Below are positions 28,948 to 38,668 of a stretch of DNA of 64,000 bases, in pieces. Origin of the DNA: Gemmatimonadota bacterium (GTDB taxonomy: Bacteria; Gemmatimonadota; Gemmatimonadetes; Palauibacterales; Palauibacteraceae). The notes below the pieces were generated by a model. The model was not told the DNA's origin. It was given only the letters and a program-made list of their open reading frames with translations, and did not search any database. Both the position numbers and the translations under genes were made by a program. The stretch spans positions 25,932 through 89,931 of the forward strand of contig JAJCZV010000028.1 in the NCBI GenBank assembly GCA_029262175.1, read 5' to 3'. Numbering within the stretch: the stretch's first letter is position 1; every line of letters begins with the position of its first letter.

Positions 28948-29631
28948 TCATTCTTCATGCTCCACAAAAATGGCTCGGGCCAAATCGGCCTCGAGATCGA
29001 TTTCTCGATCGTCCACCACCAGCTGAACGCCCCCCTCGGGTAACCCGCCCAAGATCCGGATCCGAGTGCCTGGGAACAGACCGAGTACGGCGAGTTGTCG
29101 CAACGTCTGGTCACTTTCGTCCGATACTTCCCTGACGACGCCCCGTCCTCCGTCTTGCAACGCGGCTAACGCGATCCACCTCGTATCGGCGATTTCTCCA
29201 TCTCGGGTCGGGATCGGGGAGCCGTGCGGGTCGACGGAGGGTTCCCCGAGCTTGCGGGCCATCCGATCGATGAGTTTGTCGGAGGCCGCATGCTCGAGGC
29301 GCTCCGCCTCGCGGTGCACATTGTCCCACGAAAACCCGAGCTTCTCGATGAGATAGAGTTCGAGGACGCGGTGTCGCCGGATAATCCGAAGCGCCGTAAG
29401 CTCACCCGATGACGTGAGGCGGACACCGCGATACGGCGTGTATTCCAGGAGCCCTTGTTCAGCCAGGCTCTTGACCATGTTGGTCACCGACGCGGCCGAT
29501 CGGCCCAACTCCTCGGCCAACGACGTCGTCGCCACCGAGTCCTGGACCTGCTGGAGTTTGTAGATCGCCTTTAGATAGTCCTCGGCGGCGCGACTCGTGT
29601 CGGGCGCTCGAGACTTCCCGTCGTGACTCAC
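28948..29631 (-). CDS. DtxR/MntR-family metal-dependent transcriptional regulator
   Basis: SRAAEDYLKAIYKLQQVQDSVATTSLAEELGRSAASVTNMVKSLAEQGLLEYTPYRGVRLTSSGE...LEHAASDKLIDRMARKLGEPSVDPHGSPIP; C-terminal FeoA-like region. Confidence 0.93.
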   Translation of the reverse strand: MSHDGKSRAPDTSRAAEDYLKAIYKLQQVQDSVATTSLAEELGRSAASVTNMVKSLAEQGLLEYTPYRGVRLTSSGELTALRIIRRHRVLELYLIEKLGFSWDNVHREAERLEHAASDKLIDRMARKLGEPSVDPHGSPIPTRDGEIADTRWIALAALQDGGRGVVREVSDESDQTLRQLAVLGLFPGTRIRILGGLPEGGVQLVVDDREIDLEADLARAIFVEHEE

Positions 29632-30573
29632 CTACTCGGCAAGAAACGGAGCGCCGGACTCCAAAGAGGTCAGGAACCCCACGATAACCTCGACTGCGGC
29701 CTCCAAGTCCTCGAGGTCGATCAACTGGTTGGGGCTGTGCATATAGCGATTGGGAATCGAAACGATCGCGGTCGCGACCCCCGACCGGCTGGTGAAAATG
29801 CTGTCGGCGTCGGTGCCGGTAACGGATGGGGCGGCTTGCCATTGGATGGGGATGTCCGATCGCTGCGCCGAAGCGCTCAGGGCCTCCACGAGCCGGGGGT
29901 TGATCACCGCCCCGCGACTCAGCACGGGACCGCCGCCCAAGCGGACGTCGCCGAACTGCTTCTTGTCGGACAGTGGGTGATCGGTGGCGTGTGTCACGTC
30001 GATGACGATCGCGGCGTCCGGCTTTACCTCGAAACTGCTGGTTCGGGCGCCGCCGCCCGATTTGCCGCTGATCTCCTCTTGTGCGGTGGCGACCGCGATG
30101 ACGCGCGCCGCCGTGCCGCGCTCGGAGGCGCGTCGGAGCGCCTCGAGCGCGACCGCCGCGCCCGCGCGATCGTCGACGGATCTGCCCGCGATCGCTGTCG
30201 CCCCCAGGGAGATCGTATCGGATCTGACCACACCGCAATCCCCTACGGACACTCGCCCACGCGCCTCTTCACCATCAGCGGCACCGATGTCGATCCACAG
30301 ATCCTTGAGCTTGACGGCCTTCTCCCGCTCATCGGTCTCCATGAGGTGAATGGCGCGACGGCCGATGACACCGATGATCGGCCCCTCCTTTGCGAAGACC
30401 TCGATCCGTTGCCCCACCAATACCTGCGTGTCCCAACCGCCGATCGCCTTGACGAACAAATACCCGTCGTCATCGATGTAGTGGACCATCAACCCGATCT
30501 CATCGACGTGCCCGGCCAACATCACGGCGGGTCCGCCGTCGGGCTTGTTCGTGGCGAAAGAGTTGCCGTGCAC
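29632..30573 (-). CDS. M42-family metallopeptidase; N-terminus extends further upstream
   Basis: VMLAGHVDEIGLMVHYIDDDGYLFVKAIGGWD...VDDRAGAAVALEAL...ATAQEEISGKSGGGARTSSFEVKPDAAIVIDVTHATD. In-frame upstream residues LLRLLDAPGPSGFETAVGEVWREIASDFAPDVWSD are M42-like. Confidence 0.9.
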   Translation of the reverse strand: MHGNSFATNKPDGGPAVMLAGHVDEIGLMVHYIDDDGYLFVKAIGGWDTQVLVGQRIEVFAKEGPIIGVIGRRAIHLMETDEREKAVKLKDLWIDIGAADGEEARGRVSVGDCGVVRSDTISLGATAIAGRSVDDRAGAAVALEALRRASERGTAARVIAVATAQEEISGKSGGGARTSSFEVKPDAAIVIDVTHATDHPLSDKKQFGDVRLGGGPVLSRGAVINPRLVEALSASAQRSDIPIQWQAAPSVTGTDADSIFTSRSGVATAIVSIPNRYMHSPNQLIDLEDLEAAVEVIVGFLTSLESGAPFLAE

Positions 30574-30792
30574 ATCGCTCCAAACATCGGGTGCGAAATC
30601 CGAGGCGATCTCTCGCCAAACTTCGCCGACGGCGGTTTCGAAACCGGATGGCCCGGGGGCGTCGAGCAGTCGAAGCAGCGTGTCTCTTAAGATGGAATTC
30701 TCGAACGGTAGACGCGCCGAATACGGCCCGCGCGTGGGGTGGAATTCGAAAGCACGGACCTGCCGTGCACGATGGATCTCATGTTAGCCGCT

Positions 30793-31629
30793 CTACGACG
30801 TCGGCGCCGCGAACAGAGAGTCTGAAAGCACGGGATTCAGTTCGACGTCGTCTACCCTGAGCTCGCGAAGCGGGGCTCCCTCCGCGTTGTACCACCGGCG
30901 TGTCACGTTGTACTTGAAATCGCCAATGCTCCCGTACCCGAACCAGTGTGTGCGGGCGCGGCTCTCTTCTCCGCGACCTTCCGAGATGTAATGCACCTGT
31001 TCCGGATAAGGGTCGGCGTTATTGAAGTAGTAGAAATAGCGGTCGCCGGGCTGGAGCCCCACCTCCGGTCCGAACGTGATTCGCACCTCATACCCCTCGT
31101 CGGTGGCGACGGCGCTCCGGTTGACGCTTGGATCAAAAAGTTTGAACGGAAGACCGAACCAATAGACGACATCGCGACCTACGTACTCCGACTCATCGTA
31201 GGCCCTGATGCCGGGCTCGAGCGCGTGGTCGTTCAGCGTGGCCCACATCTCCGTGCCCGTAAACGTCTGTACATACAGGCCCTCCGCCTCCGGACGCTCG
31301 ATACGGGCCTGCTCGACTCCATTGAGCTTCCGGTATTCGACGCGTCGGGGTCGCATCCGCTCGATCACGCCGGTGGAGTCAAACCAGACCGTGGTGATCG
31401 TATAGCGCGCGGACGTGATGTCGTTCCACGCAGCCATCCCCCCCGCGGCCGCCAACCACGCCCCCAGAAGCGAATCCGCTAGGACTTGGTCCGCTGTGCG
31501 GTTCGCCGCGACATTCGAGGGCGTGGAATCGGCGGATTGGCAGGCTCCGCCCGCGAGGGCGGCGACGAGGACGACAACGAAAGCAAAGGGGCGCGTTTTC
31601 AAAGGATCTCCTGCCTCGACTCTGGGCAT
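30793..31629 (-). CDS. lipoprotein, DUF6503-like
   Basis: Signal/lipobox VVLVAALAGGACQS; sequence WFDSTGVIERMRPRRVEYRKLNG...GLPFKLFDPSVNR. Confidence 0.7.
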   Translation of the reverse strand: MPRVEAGDPLKTRPFAFVVVLVAALAGGACQSADSTPSNVAANRTADQVLADSLLGAWLAAAGGMAAWNDITSARYTITTVWFDSTGVIERMRPRRVEYRKLNGVEQARIERPEAEGLYVQTFTGTEMWATLNDHALEPGIRAYDESEYVGRDVVYWFGLPFKLFDPSVNRSAVATDEGYEVRITFGPEVGLQPGDRYFYYFNNADPYPEQVHYISEGRGEESRARTHWFGYGSIGDFKYNVTRRWYNAEGAPLRELRVDDVELNPVLSDSLFAAPTS

Positions 31630-31653
31630 GCGGCCGAGCCGGTAAGCGCCCGG

Positions 31654-32916
31654 CTACGGTCGTCGGATACGGGAAATTAGGGTTCGGAGCGAATCTGGCG
31701 CCACCGGCGCCGATGCGCGGACGTGAACGCCGTTGACTTCGATCCATCCCAGTGTGAACGCCCCGGCCCGATTTCCGGTTTCTGCCGACGCCGCCCCGAG
31801 TGCGGAGCGATCTAGCGAACGGCTCGGCATCTCGCGTAGTTCGTCGAGCGTTGATTCGGTCCCCAGCTGGACCAACTCCAGCGTCTCTCCACCCGGGAGT
31901 CGCTGGCGTACCCGGGCCAGCCGCTGGCCCTCGTGCGTCGACAGCGCGTACTCCTCGACCTCCACATCTGGGAGGGTCAAGATTCCGCCCACCCACTCCG
32001 CCGCCTCGACGACCTCCACGCGCCGCCATGTCAGATCGTCGAGTGCCCCGTCCTCCAGTACTACGGCGTCGGACCGCAGGTCGTCCGCTTTTGCGTCCAC
32101 GGCCCCGGCGACTGGCTCCGCCGCCGCCGGCACATCGGCCTCGGCGAGCAGCTGAGTCTGCGCCAGCCGTGGATCGGCTAGCCGTTCGACGCGCTCCTCG
32201 AGTTCGGCCGGCGCCGCCGCCACGACGGGGGCATCAGACGCTCGGCGACGCTCCTGCCGCTCCTCGGTGGGGGCCGTCACGGGCGCCGGGTCCGCCGCCG
32301 CGACGTCGGACGCCTCTCGACCGGGCTGACTCCGAGCGGGCTCGGCTGCGTTTGCAGCGACGTCGCGAGCCTCGCCCCCGATCCGCGCAGCGGACTGCTC
32401 GTTCTGCGACTCGGGAGCCACGGTCCGGCCCTCGATCGTCGGCGAGGCGGCACCTGGGAGGGCCGCATCGGAGTCGAGGGGTGCGACGGCTTCTGGTTCG
32501 GCGACTGCGAGCGATTGCAGGGGGGATGCGCCGGAATCACGCAGGACGACATTCGCCATCCATCCGGCGCCCAGCGCCACGATCACACTCGCCGCCCACG
32601 CAAACTTCTGTATCCGAAACGGCGCTCGGGCGGACGCGGGGTCACCGAGACCTTCGTCGCCCCCCGCCTTCCTGACGACGTCGGCGAACGGCGGGGCTTC
32701 GATCGGTTCACCCAATGCGGTGTCCAAAAGCACGGAAGCACGGTCCCGGAGCCCACGCGCTGTCTCCATCCGCGCCTCACAGTCACCGCATGTCTCGAGG
32801 TGCTTCGCGATCCGTTCGGCCGCGAGGGCATCCATCGAGGCCAGGGCCCCGTCGATGTATGCGTGTAGCTCACCCTCTGTGACGTGCGACATCGTTCTCC
32901 AATCCTTCGTAAGCAT
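31654..32916 (-). CDS. anti-sigma factor with N-terminal zinc-finger-like domain and single TM
   Basis: VTEGELHAYIDGALASMDALAAERIAKHLETCGDCEARM (HxxxCxxC) then TM KFAWAASVIVALGAGWMANVVL; directly downstream of the ECF sigma gene. Confidence 0.85.
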   Translation of the reverse strand: MLTKDWRTMSHVTEGELHAYIDGALASMDALAAERIAKHLETCGDCEARMETARGLRDRASVLLDTALGEPIEAPPFADVVRKAGGDEGLGDPASARAPFRIQKFAWAASVIVALGAGWMANVVLRDSGASPLQSLAVAEPEAVAPLDSDAALPGAASPTIEGRTVAPESQNEQSAARIGGEARDVAANAAEPARSQPGREASDVAAADPAPVTAPTEERQERRRASDAPVVAAAPAELEERVERLADPRLAQTQLLAEADVPAAAEPVAGAVDAKADDLRSDAVVLEDGALDDLTWRRVEVVEAAEWVGGILTLPDVEVEEYALSTHEGQRLARVRQRLPGGETLELVQLGTESTLDELREMPSRSLDRSALGAASAETGNRAGAFTLGWIEVNGVHVRASAPVAPDSLRTLISRIRRP

Positions 32917-33382
32917 CTAGGAGCCGTTTGCGCGCCCTCGCCAGGGTCGTCCCGATGGCGCCCGGCGAGAGATCCGTTATTTGCGCGATATCTCCGTAAC
33001 TGTTTCCTGCACTCCAAAGGAGCAGCACTTCGCGATCTCTTTCCGAGAGCTGCTCCATTGCGAACTCCACTTGGCGTCGCGTTTCGTCGCCTTCGAGCTT
33101 GGCCGTTACGCCCGCCTCCGTGGGTCCCTCCGTTTCTACTTCGTTCTTGAGCAAAGTGAGATGACCCCTTCTCCGTACCGCTGTGCGCGCCTCATCTCGG
33201 GCCAAATTGGCGGCCACGGAAAACAGCCAGGCGCGAGGGTGATCCGGATCGTGCCGTAGCGCGCGGACAAACGTCTCCTGCGCGAGGTCCTGGGCCCGCT
33301 CCCGGTCCCACACCTTGCCGATCAGAAACCGTACGAGATCCGCGTACGTCTCCGTGTAGACTTCGCTCCAATTAACGCTCAC
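32870..33382 (-). CDS. ECF-type RNA polymerase sigma factor
   Basis: YADLVRFLIGKVWDRERAQDLAQETFVRALRH...QLSERDREVLLLWSAGNSYGDIAQITDLSPGAIGTTLARARKRLLDAYEG. Confidence 0.93.
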   Translation of the reverse strand: MSVNWSEVYTETYADLVRFLIGKVWDRERAQDLAQETFVRALRHDPDHPRAWLFSVAANLARDEARTAVRRRGHLTLLKNEVETEGPTEAGVTAKLEGDETRRQVEFAMEQLSERDREVLLLWSAGNSYGDIAQITDLSPGAIGTTLARARKRLLDAYEGLENDVARHRG

Positions 33383-33498
33383 CCGGATCCTTCGACGTGG
33401 GTCGCCGCGTGCCGCCTAGCATGGGTCTTCCATCCGATAAGACGCACCGGTCGCGTAACCTTGCACAAGGAGGAGGCGGCGCGCGCGAGGAGCGCGGA

Positions 33499-36045
33499 TC
33501 ACCAGCTGGGATCTTGCTCCAGGAGCGCGCGAATCTCGTCTTTCGGAGCCGGTCGTGCGAAGAGGAATCCTTGGCCCGATTCGCACCCGATCTCCCGGAG
33601 TTCGCGGAGCTGCTGCTCCGTCTCGATGCCCTCGGCCGTCACATCCATCTCCAGCGCTCCGGCGAGCGTGACGACGGTTCGGATGATGGCCTCGTCCTCT
33701 GGATGCTCCGACATCCCCATGACGAACGAACGATCGATCTTGAGCGAATCCGCCTGGATGTTTCGCAGGTACTGCAGCGACGAATACCCGGTTCCAAAAT
33801 CGTCGATCGCGATCTGAAGACCGAGACCTTTGAGAAGGCCGAGGCGGCCGGTGTCTCGCATGAGTTCGCTCTCCGTGATCTCGATCCGGAGTTGCTGCGG
33901 CCTGGTTTTCGTCTCTTCGAGGATCTTGAGGATCTCTTTGTCGAGATCGGGCTGTTCGAACTGTTTGGTGGACAGATTGACTGCCACGACGAGGTCGCGT
34001 TTCGATCCGACGATCTCTTGAAATTCGTGCAGCGTCTCGCAAGCACGTCGCATGACGAGGTACCCGAGCGGAACGATGAGGCCGGTCTCCTCGGCCACGG
34101 GAATAAACTCGTCCGGTCCGACCAACCCCCGCTCCGGATGTTTCCACCGTACCAGCGCCTCGAGACCCGTGATACGACCGCTCTCGAGGTCGATGATGGG
34201 TTGATACACGTTGAAGAGCTGTTCACGATCGATGGCTTGTCGCAGGTCCGTCTCCATCGACAAGCGACCGGTCGCACTGGAATCGATCGCCGGATCGTAG
34301 ACCCTGAATCTCCCGGCCCCTTCGCCCTTGGCCCGGTACATGGCGACGTCGGCGTAACGAAGCAGGTCTTCCTCATTGTCGTCGGAAGCGTCGCCGCTAT
34401 ACGCGATGCCGACGCTCGCCGACACGTACATCTCCTGGCCTGAGAACGTGAAGGGCGGCTCAATCGCATCGAGAATGCGTTGTGCGATCATCTCCGCCTC
34501 CTCGCTGGTCACGCCAACCTCGAGCAGGACGCCAAACTCGTCGCCGCCTAGGCGGGCGACCGTATCGGTATCCCGGACCACCTCCAACAAACGTCGAGCG
34601 ACGGCCTGGATCAGCCGGTCTCCGGCCTCGTGGCCCATCGAGTCGTTGATGATCTTGAACCGATCGAGGTCCATGAACATGACCGCGATCTCCCCATCGG
34701 AGCGCTTGGTCCGCATGAGCGCATGTCGGAGCCGATTGAGAAAAAGACTTCGATTTGGCAGTCCGGTCAGCGGCTCATGCAGCGCCTGGTGCGAGAGCTG
34801 ATCTTCAAACGCTTTTTGCTCGCTGATGTCGCGCGAACTGGTTTGAATCTGAACGATGGCCCCGAGATTGTCGTAGAGCGGCCGCACCGACATCTCGAAC
34901 CACGTGTACCCGGCGCTACTCGTGCGGAGCCGGAGCGACGTTCGCGCGTGACGACCCGTCCGGGCAGAAGCGAGCGCGGCCTGCACGCCCTTCCAGTCCT
35001 CCGTCGGACTCATCTGATACGGATCTTTGCCCACGATCTCTTCTTGCGTGAACCCCAACAAGGTCGTCGACGAGGGACTCACGTAGGTAAAGGTCCCTTC
35101 GAGATCGTGTACGCCGACGAGATCGCTGGAGTTGTTGGCCAGCATGCGGTACAGATTCTCTTGCCCGCGCAGCTCTTTTTCGGTGTGTTTGACTCCGCTT
35201 ACGTCTTGTCCGACGCACGCCAATTGACCGTGCCGATCCGCCGGCACGAACGTGACGCTCCAAAGAAACACGCGCTCGGACCCGTCTTCCACCGTGTGCC
35301 GACTCTCGAAAGTCTTGCGCTCCCTTGTCGCGAGCACCGCTTCGAGCTGTTCGGTGACACGATCTCTCACTTCGGCCTCGAAGAGCGACAAGAACTGCGC
35401 GCCGAGAATGTCGGGACGCTTCGCCACGAGTTGTCGTTCGGCCTCGGGGTTCCACTCCAGGATCTGAAAATCCGGGCTCAAGAGCGCCAGCGGATAGGCC
35501 GCGGAGCTCACGATCGATTCGAACCGGCTCGGGTCGCCGTCTCCCTCGGCTGCCGCCGCGCGACGATTGCGAAGAATCAAGACCAAACCGTTGTCGATGG
35601 CGGTGAAGGAAGCGTCGAGCGGGATGAGGTCGCCAGACGGGGTTCGACCGCGGAGCGAACCGACCCAGCGGCCGTTCTTCTCGAGCGCCGGTTTGACCAG
35701 GGTGTCGATGCGCTTGGCATCGGTGTCGGAGATCAACGAGCGCCAGGGTTTGCCAAAAACGGCACTGGGTGCGGAGTACCCGAATAGCTCGGCGCCCGCC
35801 GGGTTCGAGTAGATGCAACGATCCGCTGTCCCCGTGATGAGGAGCGCGTCACCGGCCGCCTCCACCGCGGCCACACGGTGCTCCAACGTGCGCTGGACCG
35901 CAGCGTGGTCCACGGCGCGCGACGTGGCCCGCTGCGATCTGACGAACAAAGCGACGACCAGCCCGAGCAGCACGAAGATGAGCGCCAGCGCCAGCCAGTT
36001 GCTTTCCACCCAGAGCAGTGCGTCGCTCATCCCCGTCCTTTCCAC
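33499..36045 (-). CDS. membrane PAS-PAS-GGDEF-EAL signalling protein
   Basis: VARLGGDEFGVLLEV; RITGLEALVRWKHPERGLVGPDEFIP; DDFGTGYSSLQYL; N-terminal TM segment. Confidence 0.95.
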   Translation of the reverse strand: MERTGMSDALLWVESNWLALALIFVLLGLVVALFVRSQRATSRAVDHAAVQRTLEHRVAAVEAAGDALLITGTADRCIYSNPAGAELFGYSAPSAVFGKPWRSLISDTDAKRIDTLVKPALEKNGRWVGSLRGRTPSGDLIPLDASFTAIDNGLVLILRNRRAAAAEGDGDPSRFESIVSSAAYPLALLSPDFQILEWNPEAERQLVAKRPDILGAQFLSLFEAEVRDRVTEQLEAVLATRERKTFESRHTVEDGSERVFLWSVTFVPADRHGQLACVGQDVSGVKHTEKELRGQENLYRMLANNSSDLVGVHDLEGTFTYVSPSSTTLLGFTQEEIVGKDPYQMSPTEDWKGVQAALASARTGRHARTSLRLRTSSAGYTWFEMSVRPLYDNLGAIVQIQTSSRDISEQKAFEDQLSHQALHEPLTGLPNRSLFLNRLRHALMRTKRSDGEIAVMFMDLDRFKIINDSMGHEAGDRLIQAVARRLLEVVRDTDTVARLGGDEFGVLLEVGVTSEEAEMIAQRILDAIEPPFTFSGQEMYVSASVGIAYSGDASDDNEEDLLRYADVAMYRAKGEGAGRFRVYDPAIDSSATGRLSMETDLRQAIDREQLFNVYQPIIDLESGRITGLEALVRWKHPERGLVGPDEFIPVAEETGLIVPLGYLVMRRACETLHEFQEIVGSKRDLVVAVNLSTKQFEQPDLDKEILKILEETKTRPQQLRIEITESELMRDTGRLGLLKGLGLQIAIDDFGTGYSSLQYLRNIQADSLKIDRSFVMGMSEHPEDEAIIRTVVTLAGALEMDVTAEGIETEQQLRELREIGCESGQGFLFARPAPKDEIRALLEQDPSW

Positions 36046-36048
36046 CCG

Positions 36049-37788
36049 CTAAGGTTCGATCACGATCTCCTTCGGAGAGGTGACCGTACCTGCCCCCACA
36101 GAATGCACTTGCAGCGTCAGACGATAGCGCCCCGGAGCCAGTTGCGGGAGTTGGAGTTCGACGGCTCGGGCCATCGGGTTATCCGAAGCGGCCGTCCCAC
36201 CCTGTTCGCTCCATCGAATCCCCACCTCTTCCTCATCCTGACCCGCTAAGCCGGTCCACTCCAACGCCTTACGGACCAAGCTCTTCTCTTCTCGGGTCAA
36301 TGACAACGTCACGGCGAGTGCTCCGCTCGCCTCGGCCCCTCCGTACCACTCCCAAAACACCGTCAGCTTCTCCCCGGAGCGGGCCGTCGAGTGCGGGCGC
36401 GCGCTACCCAACGCTGCATCGAGCGTGCCTGGGAGCTGCTCGACCGGATCCAGCAACAAGATATCCGAGAGCAAGTTGCCGGTTTGAGGCAGTGCCGTCC
36501 GACTTCGAGCGGCTCCGGAGCCGTCGACGCAGCGGGTTTCTATGCCAACCAGGGTCGCGGCGCCGCTGGGTTTCGGTTCCAGGACCTGAAGCGGCAACGT
36601 GCCGTTGCCCTCCGTGCGATGGATCTCGTCGAACGAATTCGAGAGAAAGAGGCCGGACCGGGCCACGCAGTTTTCCAGCTCGGACGGAGCGTCGAACGCG
36701 GCCACGATCAGCCGCTCTTCTCCGCGCCAGAACGCGGCCAACTGGTAGGGCGCTCCGTACACGGGACCACCAGGTGGAGACCACGTGCTGCGCGGCTTAG
36801 CCGCGTCGAGATCCCATATCGGTGCCGATTCGCGATCTCGCCGCGAAAAGCCCGACACGACAAAGCGCTGTGCCTCGGGTGGTCGGTGGGCCTGTATCGA
36901 GCGTTCGGTGCGCACCCCCGGCGTGCGTCGCCAAGCCACGTCCCACCCGGCCGGCCAGCCGTAGCGCGTCGTTAGCTCCTCCAGATCTGCGCCCCAAGAC
37001 ATGCCATATCCGGAGGCCGCATCCGCCTCGAGCTCATTGCGAACTCGACGGCTCAAGTGCTCGACTCGGAGTTCATGCCCAGCCACGAGCCACAGCGGAT
37101 CCGACAGGTGCCAGAAGGCGCGTTCGAAGGCCCGTCTCGCGGGGCTTCCACAAGCGAGTCGGCGGTAGTCCCGGCGATCTTGGGGCTCCAGGATGAGCGA
37201 CGCGTCGGTCCATGCGCACTGCTCTCGTGGAGACATTGCGGCGAGCGCGCGATCGTAGGTCGTCTCGGCCTCGGCGTGCCGCCGCTCTTGATGGAGTGTC
37301 AGCGCGCGAAGCGCCAAGCACCATCCCTCGGTAGCGCCGCAGTCGGCGAGGAGATCGAGCGTTTCTGTGGCTCGGCCCGCCTCGAGTCGGTACTTGACCC
37401 GCTGGCCGAGAAGCCACCGGTCGCCTTGGACCACGCGCGCAACGCTATCCAGTGTCGCCAAGAGCCACCCCCGCCGCTCGGTGACCTCCGGGTGCTCTGG
37501 GGCCGCGGCCCATTCGTCATCGCTGTCGTGGTTGAGGCAGAAGCGACCGACCTGCTCGTCGCAGGCGTCCGAAAACCACGGGCTGCGAGGGAAGTGACTG
37601 CGTCGGATGCGCTCGAACGACCGTTGGGCCCTGCGGGCCCGGTCGGACTCCTGTTCGACGCTTCGATCGGCAGCGGGGACTTGAAGCCCGGAATCCTGTT
37701 GCGCCCCGACTGGCTGCAGCGCTGCGCCTGCTGCGCACAGCAACGCGGCCAGTCTGAATGCGGCCGATCTGAGGGTGCGACGCCCCAA
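36049..37788 (-). CDS. secreted hypothetical protein with Cys pairs and TPR-like region
   Basis: TTG start 37788 (LGRRTLRSAAFRLAALLCAAGAALQPVGAQQ signal peptide). Upstream part of the 726-aa ORF overlaps the cupredoxin gene and is unlikely to be coding. Confidence 0.7.
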   Translation of the reverse strand: MGRRTLRSAAFRLAALLCAAGAALQPVGAQQDSGLQVPAADRSVEQESDRARRAQRSFERIRRSHFPRSPWFSDACDEQVGRFCLNHDSDDEWAAAPEHPEVTERRGWLLATLDSVARVVQGDRWLLGQRVKYRLEAGRATETLDLLADCGATEGWCLALRALTLHQERRHAEAETTYDRALAAMSPREQCAWTDASLILEPQDRRDYRRLACGSPARRAFERAFWHLSDPLWLVAGHELRVEHLSRRVRNELEADAASGYGMSWGADLEELTTRYGWPAGWDVAWRRTPGVRTERSIQAHRPPEAQRFVVSGFSRRDRESAPIWDLDAAKPRSTWSPPGGPVYGAPYQLAAFWRGEERLIVAAFDAPSELENCVARSGLFLSNSFDEIHRTEGNGTLPLQVLEPKPSGAATLVGIETRCVDGSGAARSRTALPQTGNLLSDILLLDPVEQLPGTLDAALGSARPHSTARSGEKLTVFWEWYGGAEASGALAVTLSLTREEKSLVRKALEWTGLAGQDEEEVGIRWSEQGGTAASDNPMARAVELQLPQLAPGRYRLTLQVHSVGAGTVTSPKEIVIEP

Positions 37789-37790
37789 GG

Positions 37791-38249
37791 TCAGTTCACG
37801 ATAATCGTCGCGCCGATCATCGTCGCTGGATGGACATCGCATCGAAACACGTAGGTGCCCGGAGTGATCAACGTCTGCTCGAAGGTCTGACGGTTTGTCA
37901 GATTCCCACTGTCGTCGGTCACCGCTCCGGAAGGAACGGACGTGAACGTCACCGTATGCAGGTTCGCGCCGTTGTGGATCCAACCGACCATTTGGTTCGC
38001 CGTCATCGTCTCGCTGGATTGCGCGTTCTGCCGGCCCTGCGAGTCGACGAACGCGTTGTCGATGATGCTGAAGCCCACGTCGCCAGGTGGAGCCGCTGGT
38101 GGGGGTGGGGGTGGCGGGGGAGCAGGCGGGGCGTTGCCCGTCGGTCCGGACTCGCCGCACGCCATGAACATCAATGCTGCAAACGCTGTCGCCAGCTTCT
38201 TCATCAACCCCGTCCTCTCGGTACCCCACTCGAATCCATGGAACGACAC
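37791..38249 (-). CDS. plastocyanin-like cupredoxin lipoprotein
   Basis: MKKLATAFAALMFMACGESG lipobox; NGANLHTVTFTS...TPGTYVFRCDVHPATMIGATIIVN type-1 Cu ligands His...Cys-x2-His-x4-Met. Start likely the internal ATG of MKKLATAF. Confidence 0.85.
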   Translation of the reverse strand: MSFHGFEWGTERTGLMKKLATAFAALMFMACGESGPTGNAPPAPPPPPPPPAAPPGDVGFSIIDNAFVDSQGRQNAQSSETMTANQMVGWIHNGANLHTVTFTSVPSGAVTDDSGNLTNRQTFEQTLITPGTYVFRCDVHPATMIGATIIVN

Positions 38250-38545
38250 GTACGAAAAGAGAACGTCCTGAACCCCCTCACAAGTGACGAACCACTTTTG
38301 AAGGCGCGCGAGGCACCACGTTCAAAGGCACTTGGCGTCCTGCAAGTATGTGCTCCAACCCCGCTCCCGGTGGCGCGCACGCTATCTCCTTGTTCTCGCG
38401 GAGCGTAGCGCACCGATCCCCCGTTTCCAGGCTCGAACACACACGAAAAACTTGCCGGTTTTTGCCGTCCGATCGGCTTCGCGACGGTTCGAGGTGAACC
38501 GCGCCATTCATAGTGATTTCACCACTTATGGAGACCCTCACCGTG

Positions 38546-38561
38546 TGGCACGCTCCTGGCT
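38546..38561 (+). promoter_or_regulatory. candidate sigma-54 (-24/-12) promoter
   Basis: TGGCACGctccTGGCt versus consensus TGGCACG-N4-TTGCW (one mismatch), about 110 bp upstream of the barrel gene start. Confidence 0.3.
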
Positions 38562-38668
38562 CCTGAACGGGCCGGCGCCATGCGTCAGAGAAGCGGTTGT
38601 TGGAGTCGTCCTGCCCAGTCCGAAAGCGGCATTCCGTGCCGACGGGCTGGAAACACGAGGGGGTGGAG

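Noticed and set aside
37789-38229. N-terminal part of the 726-aa ORF 36049..38229
   Set aside because: Lies over the cupredoxin gene on the same strand in another frame; signal peptide begins at the TTG at 37788.
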